Assembly (NCBI RefSeq): GCF_014681765.1
Contig: NZ_CP061502.1
Coordinates: 361,209-425,208, forward strand
DNA length: 64,000 nucleotides
Direction: 5' to 3'
Origin: Roseicitreum antarcticum
GTDB lineage: Bacteria > Pseudomonadota > Alphaproteobacteria > Rhodobacterales > Rhodobacteraceae
Position 1 is the first letter of the stretch. Each line of letters begins with the position of its first letter. The position numbers and the translations under genes were made by a program. This document shows, in pieces, positions 25,569-35,172 of the stretch. The notes beneath the pieces were generated by a model. That model searched no databases, was not told where the DNA came from, and worked only from the letters and a program-made list of their open reading frames with translations.

Positions 25569-27131
25569 GTGCGAATAATCAGCGTTAAGGAAGCGGCAGA
25601 TGTGGTGCCGAATGGCGCGACTGTGGCGGTGTCCGGGGGAGGGTACCGGGTTACCCCTGAAGCCCTGACAGAAGCGCTTTCCGAACGTTTCGTACAAACT
25701 GGCGCGCCGCGCAATCTGACCGTTGTGGCCATTGCGATGGTAGAGCGTGGTCGCGGCGGCAAGGGTGGCGCTGCAAGCGGGCTCAATCTGCTGGCGCGCA
25801 AGGGCATGATGTCACGCGTGATCACCTCCAGCTTCAGCCGTGCATCGTCGAATGAGCTGAATATGATGATCAGTTCGAACGCCGCCGCCGCCTACAACCT
25901 GCCAATGGGCACCCTGATCCAACTACTGCGCGCGACTGCGGCCGGGCGGGCCGGGTTTGCGACACCCGTGGGGATCGGCACTTTCGTCGACCCACGGCAG
26001 GGTGGCGGCAAGATGAACACGGCAGCCCACGAAGACTTCTGCCGCATCACGTCGCTCGAGGGGGAGGAAATGATTTACTACCCCCGCCTGCCCATTGATG
26101 TGGCGCTGATCAAGGCCAGCGCGGCGGATGAGCGTGGAAACCTATTCTTCGATCGGGAAGCATTCGATCATGGGACGATCGAACTGGCAATGGCGGCCTT
26201 CCAGTCCGGCGGCAAGGTGATTGCCGAGGTAAATCGCATCGTGAAAGTGGGCGAAATCCATCCTCGCATGGGCCGCATCCCCGCACGCATCGTCGATGCA
26301 ATCGTGGTTCAGCCTGATGCATGGGAAGATGAACAGGACCCTGTACTGACAGGGGCTGAGCGCCGGGTGCTCACACCGCCGTCGGGGCGCAACCTGCCGC
26401 GTGACTTCATCGCGCGGCTTGCCGTGAACCGGCTGCCGACGGAAGCAATGATCAACCTCGGCGCTGGACTACCGATGTATGAGGTGCCCGAACAGGCACG
26501 CAGCGCCAATCGCGACGACCTCTACTTTACTGTCGAACAGGGGCCTATGGGCGGCTGGCCGCAGGTCGGCGGCGTCTCGCGCAACCCCGAACTTATTCTG
26601 GACCAGAACGAAGTGTTCCAGTTTTACGAAGGCGGCGGCCCGGATGTGTCGATCCTTTCCTTCGGCGAGGTAGATGCCAAAGGGAATATCAACGTGAGCC
26701 GCTTCTCGGGTATGATGCCCGGCTGCGGTGGGTTCGTGAACATCGTGCATGGTGTGCGCGACCTGATATTTTGCGGCACGCTGACCACTGGCAGCCTGAA
26801 CGAGACCCTGACGCCTGACGGGCTGGTTATCGCGCAAGAGGGCCGCATCCGGCGCTTTGTGAAAGATGTTGAACAGATCACATTCAACGCTCAAATGGGC
26901 CTTTCCAGCGGCAAGCGGGTCACTATCGTCACGGATCGCGGCATATTCGCAGTTACACCGCAAGGACTGGTGCTGCGGGAAATCGTGCCAGGCGTGGACG
27001 TACAGCGCGACATAATCGACCAGATTCCCTTCGACATCACGGTGGCATCTGACGTTTCGACTGTATCAGCCGCACTGCTTATGCCCGCTCCACAGGAAGT
27101 GGCGCAACCCGACAAGACGAAACGCGCATGA
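25569..27131 (+). CDS. Family I acyl-CoA:acetate/3-ketoacid CoA-transferase (alpha-beta fused)
   Basis: About 520 residues. The N-terminal alpha part has the glycine-rich ATVAVSGGG, and the beta part carries TVEQGPMGGWP, whose Glu is the expected catalytic residue that forms the glutamyl-CoA thioester. Overall it resembles fused propionate/acetoacetate CoA-transferases (YdiF-like). GTG codons at 25566 and 25569 both follow CAGGAG; 25569 has the better spacing and gives the usual start MRIIS. It would activate a carboxylic acid as a CoA ester, fitting the crotonase on the opposite strand. An ABC importer follows 34 bp later. Confidence 0.87.
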   Translation: MRIISVKEAADVVPNGATVAVSGGGYRVTPEALTEALSERFVQTGAPRNLTVVAIAMVERGRGGKGGAASGLNLLARKGMMSRVITSSFSRASSNELNMMISSNAAAAYNLPMGTLIQLLRATAAGRAGFATPVGIGTFVDPRQGGGKMNTAAHEDFCRITSLEGEEMIYYPRLPIDVALIKASAADERGNLFFDREAFDHGTIELAMAAFQSGGKVIAEVNRIVKVGEIHPRMGRIPARIVDAIVVQPDAWEDEQDPVLTGAERRVLTPPSGRNLPRDFIARLAVNRLPTEAMINLGAGLPMYEVPEQARSANRDDLYFTVEQGPMGGWPQVGGVSRNPELILDQNEVFQFYEGGGPDVSILSFGEVDAKGNINVSRFSGMMPGCGGFVNIVHGVRDLIFCGTLTTGSLNETLTPDGLVIAQEGRIRRFVKDVEQITFNAQMGLSSGKRVTIVTDRGIFAVTPQGLVLREIVPGVDVQRDIIDQIPFDITVASDVSTVSAALLMPAPQEVAQPDKTKRA

Positions 27132-27165
27132 CGTGCATCCACGCCCTTGACGCGGAGGTGCCGCA

Positions 27166-28890
27166 ATGAGCATCGCTGCCGTCCCCGCGCCCGCCCCGGC
27201 ACGGTTGCGCCGCGGCTGGAACTGGTCGCTGCTGGCCGCAATAGCGTCAGCAATCGCGCTGACCATCCTAATCGTACTGCCTGTCGGCACCATTTTACTG
27301 TCCAGCATCTACGAAGAAGGGCTCACCCTGTCAGCCTATGGCGATTTCGCCACCAACGGCAGGATGCTGACGGCAACGCTCAACAGCCTTGCCGTTGCCG
27401 GGGGGATCGCAATACTCAGCGTTGCGGTAGGCATGCCACTGGCGTTTGGCGTAGCGCGCACGCACATGCGGTTCAAGGGTCTGGTGCGCGTCACCATGAT
27501 CCTGGCGTTGATCAGTCCCGAATTCCTGTTGGCCATGGGTTACATCCTGATGGCCGGGCCCAATGCAGGCTATGCCAACCTGTTGACGCGCAGCCTTCTG
27601 GACCTTCAGGTCAACACCGGACCTTTCGACATATTCTCGCTATGGGGCCTTGTGTTCACGGCTTTGCCAAATGGTGTGGCGTTTGTGTTTCTGGCTCTGA
27701 CACCAGCCCTTGCGAATATGGACCCCGCGCTTGAAGAGGCCGCGCGGCTGAAAGGCGCATCCCCGCTACGCGCGGTCACCGACGTCACGTTGCCCCTGAT
27801 GCGTCCGGCATTGCTGGCCGGGGCGCTGCTGGCGTTCGCCACGTCGCTCGCAATGTACGGCGCGCCAGAAATGCTGGGGATTGATGTGCTGACAGTGTCG
27901 ATCCGTGAGGCAATGCTGGGGTTGGACTTTTCCGCAGCATCGGTCGCCGCCGTGACCCTTGTCGCGCTTTCCGCCGTGGCACTTGGCGTGCAACGTCTGC
28001 TGCTACGGCATGGCGAGAGATATCGTACCTTGGGCGGCAAGGCATTCGCGGCCAGGACGCTTGATCTGGGGATCGTGACACATATGCTGACAGCGCTGGG
28101 GGTTGCCTATGTCCTCATGGCGCTGGTTCTGCCCTATGGCACAATGATCGCCGTCAGCATGATGAAAAGCATCGGCAATGGTTTTGTGCCCGGCAACTGG
28201 ACGCTGGAGAACTTTGTTGTGGTGTTGTCTGACACTTCAATCCGGAATGCGGTTGTTCTCAGCTTCACCCTGGCGGCGGCAAGTGCCAGCCTTGTGGTGG
28301 TGATCGGGGTGCTGACCTCTTACATCATCCTGCGAACCCGCTACCGCGCACGGTTTCTGCTGGATTACGTGTCTATCCTTCCACTTGCAGTACCCGGCAC
28401 AGCCATCGGTTTCGCGTTGATCGTCGTATACCTGAACTGGCCGGGCAACCTGACCGGAATTTACGGCACGCCCGCGATCTTGCTGGTCGCCTATCTTGCG
28501 CGCTTCATTCCCATCGGCGTGCGGAACGGACAGACGGCATTACTTCAGATCGCCCCCGAACTGGAAGAGGCCGCGCGCGTGTTCGGCTCATCCGAAGCAG
28601 GCGCGCTCTTGCGGATCACCATTCCGCTGATGCTGCCGGTCATCATCTATACATGGTTGCTGGTCTTCATTCTGGCCATTCCAGAGCTCAGCGCATCGAT
28701 CGTTTTGCGCGGCTTCGGGACGCAAACCATATCCACATCACTACTGGGGGTCTGGAACGGGAATGGGGGGTTGGCGGTCGCCTGCGCCTATGGCGTGTGC
28801 ATCTTTGCCGTCGTGTCAGCCCTGTTCATGCTTGCGGCATTTGCCGGGCGGCGTTCGGCGGCGGTAAGCAACAGCCTCTTCGGAAAGTGA
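27166..28890 (+). CDS. Fused ABC transporter permease of the iron(III)/AfuB type
   Basis: A 574-residue inner-membrane protein with two BPD_transp_1 domains of about six segments each, as in FbpB/AfuB/SfuB. EAA-type loops occur in both halves: LEEAARLKGASPLRAVTDVTLP, given in parts as LEEAARLKGASPL then AVTDVTLPL, and LEEAARVFGSSEAGALLRIT. It starts after GGAGG. The family also moves sugar phosphates (AfuABC) and 2-aminoethylphosphonate, so iron is not certain. Given the catabolic neighbours an organic acid or phosphorylated sugar is at least as likely. Confidence 0.88.
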   Translation: MSIAAVPAPAPARLRRGWNWSLLAAIASAIALTILIVLPVGTILLSSIYEEGLTLSAYGDFATNGRMLTATLNSLAVAGGIAILSVAVGMPLAFGVARTHMRFKGLVRVTMILALISPEFLLAMGYILMAGPNAGYANLLTRSLLDLQVNTGPFDIFSLWGLVFTALPNGVAFVFLALTPALANMDPALEEAARLKGASPLRAVTDVTLPLMRPALLAGALLAFATSLAMYGAPEMLGIDVLTVSIREAMLGLDFSAASVAAVTLVALSAVALGVQRLLLRHGERYRTLGGKAFAARTLDLGIVTHMLTALGVAYVLMALVLPYGTMIAVSMMKSIGNGFVPGNWTLENFVVVLSDTSIRNAVVLSFTLAAASASLVVVIGVLTSYIILRTRYRARFLLDYVSILPLAVPGTAIGFALIVVYLNWPGNLTGIYGTPAILLVAYLARFIPIGVRNGQTALLQIAPELEEAARVFGSSEAGALLRITIPLMLPVIIYTWLLVFILAIPELSASIVLRGFGTQTISTSLLGVWNGNGGLAVACAYGVCIFAVVSALFMLAAFAGRRSAAVSNSLFGK

Positions 28891-28925
28891 AAGAGGTTCA
28901 AATGTCATCAACAAGGGAGAGAGTG

Positions 28926-29933
28926 ATGAAAACGAACGTAACTTTGGCCACATTGGCAATGATACTCGCTGCAGGTCATGCGGCGGCACAGGACGGCACA
29001 CTGCGGATCTATTCGGCCTATCCTGACGAACACATGCGCGCGCTGGTGGAGGGCTTCGGCGCGGTGCATCCCGACGTCGAGGTGCTGGTGTCCGTGCAGC
29101 CGGGCGAACAACTGTTGTCCACACTGGAGCTGGAGCTGCGCGCCGGAAGCCCCCAGGCAGATGTCGTCGGGCTGAACCAGGCCTCTATCGGCGCTCTGCA
29201 ACAATCGCATTCCGCCTTCGCTCAGTACACACCCGAAGGCTACGATGCCGTTCGCGCCGAGGTACGTGATGAAAGCGGCACCTCTGTTCCTGCTTGCGTG
29301 AACCTTTACCTGATCCAGTACAATACCAACAGCATCGACGCCGCCGATGCACCGACCCATTGGACCGGGTTGCTGGACCCCAAATGGGCCGATCAGATCG
29401 CACTGGCCGATCCTGCAAGCTCGCAATCCGTGCATTCGTTCATCTGGTTCATCTCGGAATACATGGCTGACAAGGGCGACGATTACGGCTGGAGCTACTT
29501 TGAAAAGCTGTCGGCCAACGCGCCCCGGCTGGAACGGTCGCACGGCACGATCCGCGATATGACAGCCGGTGGGGAACGTCCCATCGCGGTGCAATTGCTG
29601 GCAAACGGCCAAACCTCGGCCAACCGGGGCGACCCTACCAGCCTTGTCTGGCCTGCCGAAGGCTCCCCGGGTGAGATCTCGTCCTTCGCAATGTTTGAGG
29701 CTGCCGCGAACGCCCCAGCAGCACAGGCATGGCTGGATTACATCGTGTCGGCGGATGCGCAGGCACTGATGCCTGATGCCCTGGGCTGCGCGCCGGTTCG
29801 CAACGATGTCGCCTATACCTTCCCCGATGGTACGGCGGTTGGTGACGTGACGATCGTCCCGGTCGATTCAGAGTTCATCGCACGCGAGCGCGAAAGCCAG
29901 ATTGATCGTTTCAACACCGCAATGGGACGCTGA
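28926..29933 (+). CDS. ABC transporter extracellular substrate-binding protein (FbpA/AfuA-like)
   Basis: About 335 residues. The signal peptide MKTNVTLATLAMILAAGHAAAQ is followed by LRIYSAYPDEHMRALVEGF, the characteristic mature start of family 1/iron(III)-type binding proteins. The paired tyrosines that bind ferric iron in FbpA are not evident near the C-terminal half, which weakens an iron assignment. ATG 28926 begins the signal peptide directly and follows GGGAGAG; ATG 28902 is an alternative. It is paired with the permease upstream and the ATPase downstream. Confidence 0.86.
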   Translation: MKTNVTLATLAMILAAGHAAAQDGTLRIYSAYPDEHMRALVEGFGAVHPDVEVLVSVQPGEQLLSTLELELRAGSPQADVVGLNQASIGALQQSHSAFAQYTPEGYDAVRAEVRDESGTSVPACVNLYLIQYNTNSIDAADAPTHWTGLLDPKWADQIALADPASSQSVHSFIWFISEYMADKGDDYGWSYFEKLSANAPRLERSHGTIRDMTAGGERPIAVQLLANGQTSANRGDPTSLVWPAEGSPGEISSFAMFEAAANAPAAQAWLDYIVSADAQALMPDALGCAPVRNDVAYTFPDGTAVGDVTIVPVDSEFIARERESQIDRFNTAMGR

Positions 29934-29938
29934 AGGCC

Positions 29939-31084
29939 ATGATGGCCAATCCTGTCGACAGCAATGTCGCGGAAACCGAAGGACAGGCGCAGGATTTGCG
30001 CCTGTCTGGTGTCCAGAAATCCTTTGGGGCGCTCAAGGCCGTGCATGGCATCGACATTGATGTGCCTGCGGGCAGCATGGTGTCGCTGATCGGGCCCAGT
30101 GGCTGCGGGAAGACCACCACCCTGCGCATGATTGCCGGGCTGGAGACGCTGAACGCAGGTCGGATCACAGTGGGCGGCGTTACCCTGTCGGGGGATGGCG
30201 TGACGGTGCCGCCCGAAAAGCGCGACATGGGCATGGTCTTTCAGTCCTATGCGCTCTGGCCACACATGAACGTCGCAGACAATGTCGGTTACGGCCTGCG
30301 CCGCAAGGGCTTGGGCCAGCAAGACGTGATCCAGCGCGTTGCCGAGGTGCTGGACATGGTCGGCATGTCTGACCTCGGCACCCGCTATCCCGGCCAGTTA
30401 TCTGGCGGGCAGCAGCAACGGGTCGCTTTGGCGCGCGCAATCGCATCGCGGCCACGCATTCTTCTGTTTGATGAACCGCTCAGCAATCTCGATGCGGTGC
30501 TGCGTGAACAGATGCGCTTTGAAATCCGCAACCTTCAACAACGACTTGGGATCACCAGCGTCTATGTCACCCACAGCCAGGAAGAGGCGCTGGCACTTTC
30601 GGACCATATCGTGGTGATGAACGCCGGGCTGGTGGCGCAGGCCGGTTCCCCGACCGAGATCTATGACACCCCCCGCAACGCCTTTGTTGCGGGTTTCATC
30701 GGCCTGACCAACATCCTGACGCTGAACGGCCTGCACGACGATGGCGCAGGGTTGGCCGGCACCGGACCGGGAGGGACGCTGCTCCGTTCAGCATCCGGAG
30801 CCGTCGCCCGGCACCAGCAGGCGCAGACATGCCAGGTTTCGGTTCGCCCGTCAGAAATCCGCCTGATGCCGGCCGATGCGGCGATCCGCGACGGACAAAA
30901 TCGTCTGTCGGGCACAGTTACTGCGACGGTATTCACCGGCGGAGTTGTCGACACTTTTGTCGCGGTGACAAGCAGCCCCGAAACCATAGTCCGTGTGCAA
31001 TCTACGCCGCCTGTCCGGGCCAAGTCCGGTGATGCCGTCATCCTTGAATTTGACCCCGCGCGTACGGTCGCGCTTGAAGACTGA
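29939..31084 (+). CDS. ABC transporter ATP-binding protein (PotA/FbpC/UgpC type)
   Basis: A 381-residue ATPase. Walker A is GPSGCGKTT (about 52-60), the signature LSGGQQQRVALARA, Walker B ILLFDEP followed by LSNLD, then the THSQEEA switch. A C-terminal TOBE-like domain (about 270-380) is typical of carbohydrate/polyamine/iron importers and often has a regulatory role. ATG 29939 or 29942 are both possible. It completes the importer with the two preceding genes. Confidence 0.93.
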   Translation: MMANPVDSNVAETEGQAQDLRLSGVQKSFGALKAVHGIDIDVPAGSMVSLIGPSGCGKTTTLRMIAGLETLNAGRITVGGVTLSGDGVTVPPEKRDMGMVFQSYALWPHMNVADNVGYGLRRKGLGQQDVIQRVAEVLDMVGMSDLGTRYPGQLSGGQQQRVALARAIASRPRILLFDEPLSNLDAVLREQMRFEIRNLQQRLGITSVYVTHSQEEALALSDHIVVMNAGLVAQAGSPTEIYDTPRNAFVAGFIGLTNILTLNGLHDDGAGLAGTGPGGTLLRSASGAVARHQQAQTCQVSVRPSEIRLMPADAAIRDGQNRLSGTVTATVFTGGVVDTFVAVTSSPETIVRVQSTPPVRAKSGDAVILEFDPARTVALED

Positions 31085-31098
31085 AACGGAGCATACCT

Positions 31099-32175
31099 AT
31101 GACCATTCGTACCGCGCAAAGCTGGATTTTGCGGTTCCCCTCGAACCGGCTGGCGGCCGAACGCAGTGACGAGTTCTTTGAACTGATCGGCGTCACTGTC
31201 ACCGATGCAAATGGTGAACAGGGGACGGGTTGGACCTTCACCTCTGATTACGGCGGCGGCGAGGCCATCAAGGCGTTGCTGGATGTCGTATTGCTGGGCC
31301 AGCTTATCGGGCGTGACGCCGATGAAGTCGAGGTCCTGAACGAAGAGCTCTTCCACCGCACCCACCGGCTGGGACATGGCATCGCCTCCATGGCCATCGC
31401 CGCCATCGACGTGGCCCTATGGGACTTGCGGTCGCGCAAGCGGGGCGTTTCGCTGGCCACAATGCTGGGCAAACGGCGCGACCGCGTGCCTGCCTATGGC
31501 AGCGGCAAGGCCAGTCCCTCGTTGCCGATTGACGATCTGATCGAAACCTCGGCAGGTTATATCGCGGAAGGGTTCGATGCAGTGAAAATCCGCGTCGGGC
31601 GAGAGCCTGACCGCGACGTAGAGCGCGTGCGCGCGGTGCGCAACGCCATCGGACCGGCACCGCGCATCCTATGCGACGCGAACGAACGCCTCAGCCTGCC
31701 CGCCGCGCTATGGCTGGGCAAGCAGCTTGGCGATCTGGATATCTACTGGTTTGAGGAACCCGTGCTGTCGCAGGATATTGAAGGCTACCGCCGTCTGCGC
31801 GCGCAGCTACCCATGGCAATCGCATCGGGCGAGCATTTCCATTCCCGCCGCGATTTCGCACCTTTTGTCTCTGCCGGCGCGCTGGATGTTCTGCAGCCCG
31901 ACCTCTGTTTCGTCGGCGGTTTTACCGAGGCGCTGCGCATCGGCGAACTGGCGGATACCTTTGGCCTGGCCGTCGCACCGCATTTCATGACTGTGCTGCA
32001 TATTCATCTGGCCGCAGCGCTGCCGCGCGCCACCTACGTGGAATACTATCCCTTCATGGATGATCTGATGGAACACGGCCTTACCGTCGAGGAAGGTCAT
32101 ATCCTGGTGCCTGACCGCTCCGGCCATGGCGTAACCTTCACACAAGATGCCTGGGATCGCTATCTCGTCCGCTGA
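31099..32175 (+). CDS. Mandelate racemase/muconate lactonizing enzyme family protein (second copy, KxR type)
   Basis: A 358-residue enolase-superfamily enzyme. The base motif is KIR (Lys163/Arg165) rather than KxK, metal ligands are Asp193 (LCDANE), Glu219 (FEEP) and Glu245 (SGEHF), and His295 (APHFMT) with Asp268 form the second acid-base pair. This pattern fits acid-sugar dehydratases better than racemases. It shares little beyond motifs with the enzyme at 4963-6096. It sits between an ABC importer and a DHDPS-like lyase, suggesting dehydration followed by cleavage of an imported sugar acid. Confidence 0.88.
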   Translation: MTIRTAQSWILRFPSNRLAAERSDEFFELIGVTVTDANGEQGTGWTFTSDYGGGEAIKALLDVVLLGQLIGRDADEVEVLNEELFHRTHRLGHGIASMAIAAIDVALWDLRSRKRGVSLATMLGKRRDRVPAYGSGKASPSLPIDDLIETSAGYIAEGFDAVKIRVGREPDRDVERVRAVRNAIGPAPRILCDANERLSLPAALWLGKQLGDLDIYWFEEPVLSQDIEGYRRLRAQLPMAIASGEHFHSRRDFAPFVSAGALDVLQPDLCFVGGFTEALRIGELADTFGLAVAPHFMTVLHIHLAAALPRATYVEYYPFMDDLMEHGLTVEEGHILVPDRSGHGVTFTQDAWDRYLVR

Positions 32176-32206
32176 TTCAAGCCGCCCGTACACCCCCGAG
32201 GTAAAC

Positions 32207-33100
32207 ATGACAAAAACACCCGTTCTCCACGTTCCACTGGTCACACCGCTGACACCAGGGGGCACGCTGGACCTGCCGTCCCTTGCGCGACTGGCCCAAG
32301 ATATGCTGTCTGAGGGTGCCGCAGGTGTCGTCCTCTTTGGCACATTGGGCGAGGCACAGTCGTTCTCTGTCGCCGAACGCAAGGCAGGTCTCGACGCCCT
32401 TCTGTCTGCCGGGATCGACCCTGAACAGATCATGGTGGGCATCGGTGCCGCCGCACTGCCCGACACGATCGAGCTTTCTCGTCATGCGCTGGGGTCAGGC
32501 TGCGCGCGCCAGTTGCTATTGCCACCGTTTTTCTTCAAGGGCGTCTCAGATGAGGGGCTCTTCCGCTTTATCGCGGCCACGGTCGAGGGCGCAGATGATC
32601 CCCGCCTGCGTCTGATGCTCTATGACATTCCGGGTCTTGTATCCGTTGCCATTTCGCAAGATGTAATCGCGCGGCTGACCGACCGCTTAGGTCCCGTCAT
32701 CACGGGCCTGAAAGACAGCGTACCCGATTGGGCGCATGTGGAAAGCAGTATCCGAACATTCCCACACCTGGATGTCTTCGTCGGCAATGAGATTTTTTTG
32801 CCGCGCGCCATCAAGCTGGGTGGCGCAGGTGCCATTTCGGGCCTCGGCAATATCGCACCGCGCCAGATGTCGGCCCTTGTTGCGAGCAAAGGCGATGATG
32901 CACACCTTTTTTCAGCCGTCTGCACGCTTTATGATTGCATCGCACGCCATCCAGTTGTCCCGACAGTGAAGGCCCTGACTGCCCGCAGCCGCGAAGACGC
33001 GACTATGGCGGCAGTGCGCGCACCGCTCGACATGGTGAATCTTGACCAGATGCCCGAAGTCACCGCCGCCGCGGATGCCTTGCTTGCTATCGGCAGCTGA
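32207..33100 (+). CDS. Dihydrodipicolinate synthase/N-acetylneuraminate lyase family protein
   Basis: A 297-residue barrel lyase. It has the Schiff-base Lys169 (TGLKDS), Tyr139 in LMLYDIPG and a GTLGEAQS substrate loop, so the catalytic set is complete. The ATG at 32207 follows GAGG and gives normal family length; an in-frame ATG upstream overlaps the preceding gene. It would act on the 2-keto-3-deoxy acid made by the enolase-type dehydratase just upstream. Confidence 0.88.
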   Translation: MTKTPVLHVPLVTPLTPGGTLDLPSLARLAQDMLSEGAAGVVLFGTLGEAQSFSVAERKAGLDALLSAGIDPEQIMVGIGAAALPDTIELSRHALGSGCARQLLLPPFFFKGVSDEGLFRFIAATVEGADDPRLRLMLYDIPGLVSVAISQDVIARLTDRLGPVITGLKDSVPDWAHVESSIRTFPHLDVFVGNEIFLPRAIKLGGAGAISGLGNIAPRQMSALVASKGDDAHLFSAVCTLYDCIARHPVVPTVKALTARSREDATMAAVRAPLDMVNLDQMPEVTAAADALLAIGS

Positions 33101-33105
33101 ACCCG

Positions 33106-34098
33106 ATGCAGCCCCCGCCTGATCTGCCGCCCTGCCGCATGGTGCGCGTGGTCCACTACGCGCGCACCGAACTGGCGGCGCAGCAGATCGCGCGGGCCAT
33201 GCAGCGGGTGGACGTTGCCTATCATCGCATCGACAGTTTCGATGCGCTGCTTGACGCAATCCAAAACGCCGATCTGGTGCTTCTGACCGACCCGGGCCCG
33301 GCGATGGCGCAGCGTCTGTGCGCCGCGTTGGAAGCCGCCGCCCCGCGCCGCATTGCCCTGCATATCCTGTCGGCCGGGCGCGAGGGGTTTGCCCACTGGC
33401 ACCCCCCCACGCATGTCACAATGTCATGGGTCGGCAGCGCGCTGGCAACAACAGTTGCAGAACATGCGCTTGCGCTGATCCTGAGCTTGCTGCGGGGCCT
33501 GCACCGGTTTGGCAAAGCCGCAGAATGGATCGACGACCGGGACTGCGCGCAACAGTTGCGCACGCTCGAAGGCGCGCAGTTGCTGATTATAGGCTGTGGA
33601 CAAATCGGGCAGGAGGTGGCGCGCCGTGCCCGCCCCTTTGGCCCGCAGATCACCGGACTGAACCGCACGCCACCCGAAACCGATGCCTTCGACCGCGTCG
33701 CCCCCCTGTCCGCACTGAACGCCGAGGTGAGCGCGGCAGATGTCGTCGTGCTATGCCTGCCGCTGACCGCCGACACAAAAGGTTTGATCGGGCGCAGCGT
33801 GATCAGGAAGATGCGCCGCGGCGCTATCGTGATAAACGTCGGACGCGGCGGCCTTTTGGATGAAACGGCACTGGCCGAGGCTCTGGCCTCCGGGCATCTG
33901 AGCGGCGCGGGCCTTGACGTTTTCGCGAATGAACCGCTTTCACCAGACAGTCCGCTATGGCAGGCGCCCAATGCCCTCCTGACCCCGCATATTGCGGGTC
34001 TTGGCGGTCAGGGCGAAGCCCGCATCGCAGCGTCCGCCGAACGCGCGCTTGTCCGAATCCTGTCTGCCCCGCAGGACGGCCACAATGATACCAAGTAA
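33106..34098 (+). CDS. D-isomer-specific 2-hydroxyacid dehydrogenase
   Basis: A 330-residue NAD(P)-dependent enzyme. The Rossmann motif GCGQIG is at 163-168, and the catalytic triad is Arg247 (NVGRGGLLDE), Glu276 (ANEPL) and His295 (TPHIAG). It interconverts a 2-keto acid and a D-2-hydroxy acid in the cytoplasm; in this place it would reduce glyoxylate, pyruvate-like or hydroxypyruvate products of the lyase. It follows the lyase by five bases, so it is in the same operon. Confidence 0.9.
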   Translation: MQPPPDLPPCRMVRVVHYARTELAAQQIARAMQRVDVAYHRIDSFDALLDAIQNADLVLLTDPGPAMAQRLCAALEAAAPRRIALHILSAGREGFAHWHPPTHVTMSWVGSALATTVAEHALALILSLLRGLHRFGKAAEWIDDRDCAQQLRTLEGAQLLIIGCGQIGQEVARRARPFGPQITGLNRTPPETDAFDRVAPLSALNAEVSAADVVVLCLPLTADTKGLIGRSVIRKMRRGAIVINVGRGGLLDETALAEALASGHLSGAGLDVFANEPLSPDSPLWQAPNALLTPHIAGLGGQGEARIAASAERALVRILSAPQDGHNDTK

Positions 34099-34180
34099 GG
34101 CCAGATGCACAGCGCGCGGCGTCCTTTGCCAGTCTCTGCTACACCGTTGGCGGATGTCCGTCCCGCTTTTTCCATCAGAT

Positions 34181-34969
34181 CTACATGCCGCCTTCAGCCC
34201 GATATCCCAGCTTCTGCGACACCGCCTGAGCGTGAAACCGCACCAGGTCGGCATAGGCCGAGATACGATCCGGCGTGAACCGGTCGGGGTGCCCACTGAC
34301 ACTGATCGCTGCAAACACTGCACCAGACACATTGCGGATCGGGGCACCGACACATTTTGTCGCGGGAACCAGCTCTTCATCGTCGATGGCAAAACCCCGG
34401 GCGCGAATAAGCGCCAGATCATCCTTCAGCGCCTGTGGGTCAGTGATCGTGTTGGGCGCGATGCGCGGCAGCCCCCGCCCAATGAAGCGGTCAATCGCCT
34501 CAGACGACTGGAATGCCAGCGCAACCTTGCCAGAGGCGGTCGCATGCGCGGGCGAAGATTCCAGCACGAACAATGTATTCACGCGAACCCCATCCGGGTC
34601 TGTGCGGTTGATGACGGTCGAGGATTTGCCGTCAAACACCGACAGATGCACGGTTTCGCCTGTGGCCCGCGTCAGCGCCTCAATGGTGGCGCTTGCCTCG
34701 CGGTGCAGTTCCATATTGGCCAGCACAGTCGTGCCAAGCTCGAACAGTTTCATGCCCAGCCGGTACTGATCTCGGTCGCGCCCCTGTTCGACAAGTCCCA
34801 GATCGCGCATGGTCCGCAATATCCGATGAACCGTGCCGCGGGGGATCGTGGTGCGCGCGGCGATGTCTGCCGCGGACAGCTTTCGATCTATCGTCGAGAA
34901 ACAATCCAGGATCGCCATCATCTTGGCCAGGCTCTTGAGGTTGTCAGCGCTCATCGCTCCACCCGACAT
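34181..34969 (-). CDS. IclR-family transcriptional regulator
   Basis: A 262-residue regulator with an N-terminal winged helix (KLSAADIAARTTIPRGTVHR, about 26-46) and a C-terminal effector domain of the GAF-like IclR type. IclR proteins commonly control aromatic or sugar-acid catabolism. ATGs at 34969 and 34954 are both possible. It is divergent from the DHDPS-DhaKL operon; a direct repeat in the intergenic region is its likely target. Confidence 0.9.
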   Translation of the reverse strand: MSGGAMSADNLKSLAKMMAILDCFSTIDRKLSAADIAARTTIPRGTVHRILRTMRDLGLVEQGRDRDQYRLGMKLFELGTTVLANMELHREASATIEALTRATGETVHLSVFDGKSSTVINRTDPDGVRVNTLFVLESSPAHATASGKVALAFQSSEAIDRFIGRGLPRIAPNTITDPQALKDDLALIRARGFAIDDEELVPATKCVGAPIRNVSGAVFAAISVSGHPDRFTPDRISAYADLVRFHAQAVSQKLGYRAEGGM

Positions 34970-35083
34970 GCATTAGAGATTTTCAATCCGGCTACCCCCG
35001 CATTTGCGGACTGACATCGGCGCTTACTCTATTTGGCCAAGCACCGGGGAAATGCCAAGCCCCAAATATTGATATTCACATTG

Positions 35084-35112
35084 CGAACATATTGACCGGT
35101 ATCCGAACATAT
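35084..35112 (+). promoter_or_regulatory. Direct repeat CGAACATAT, spaced by 20 bp
   Basis: CGAACATAT occurs at 35084-35092 and again at 35104-35112, exactly 20 bp (about two helical turns) apart, in the intergenic region between the IclR gene and the divergent lyase-DhaKL operon. It is a good candidate operator for the IclR regulator. Confidence 0.5.
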
Positions 35113-35172
35113 GTAAAGTAGAGCACAAGAAGCCAGCCGCTTCGCCCCAACCTCGGTACAAAAGGACACGTC

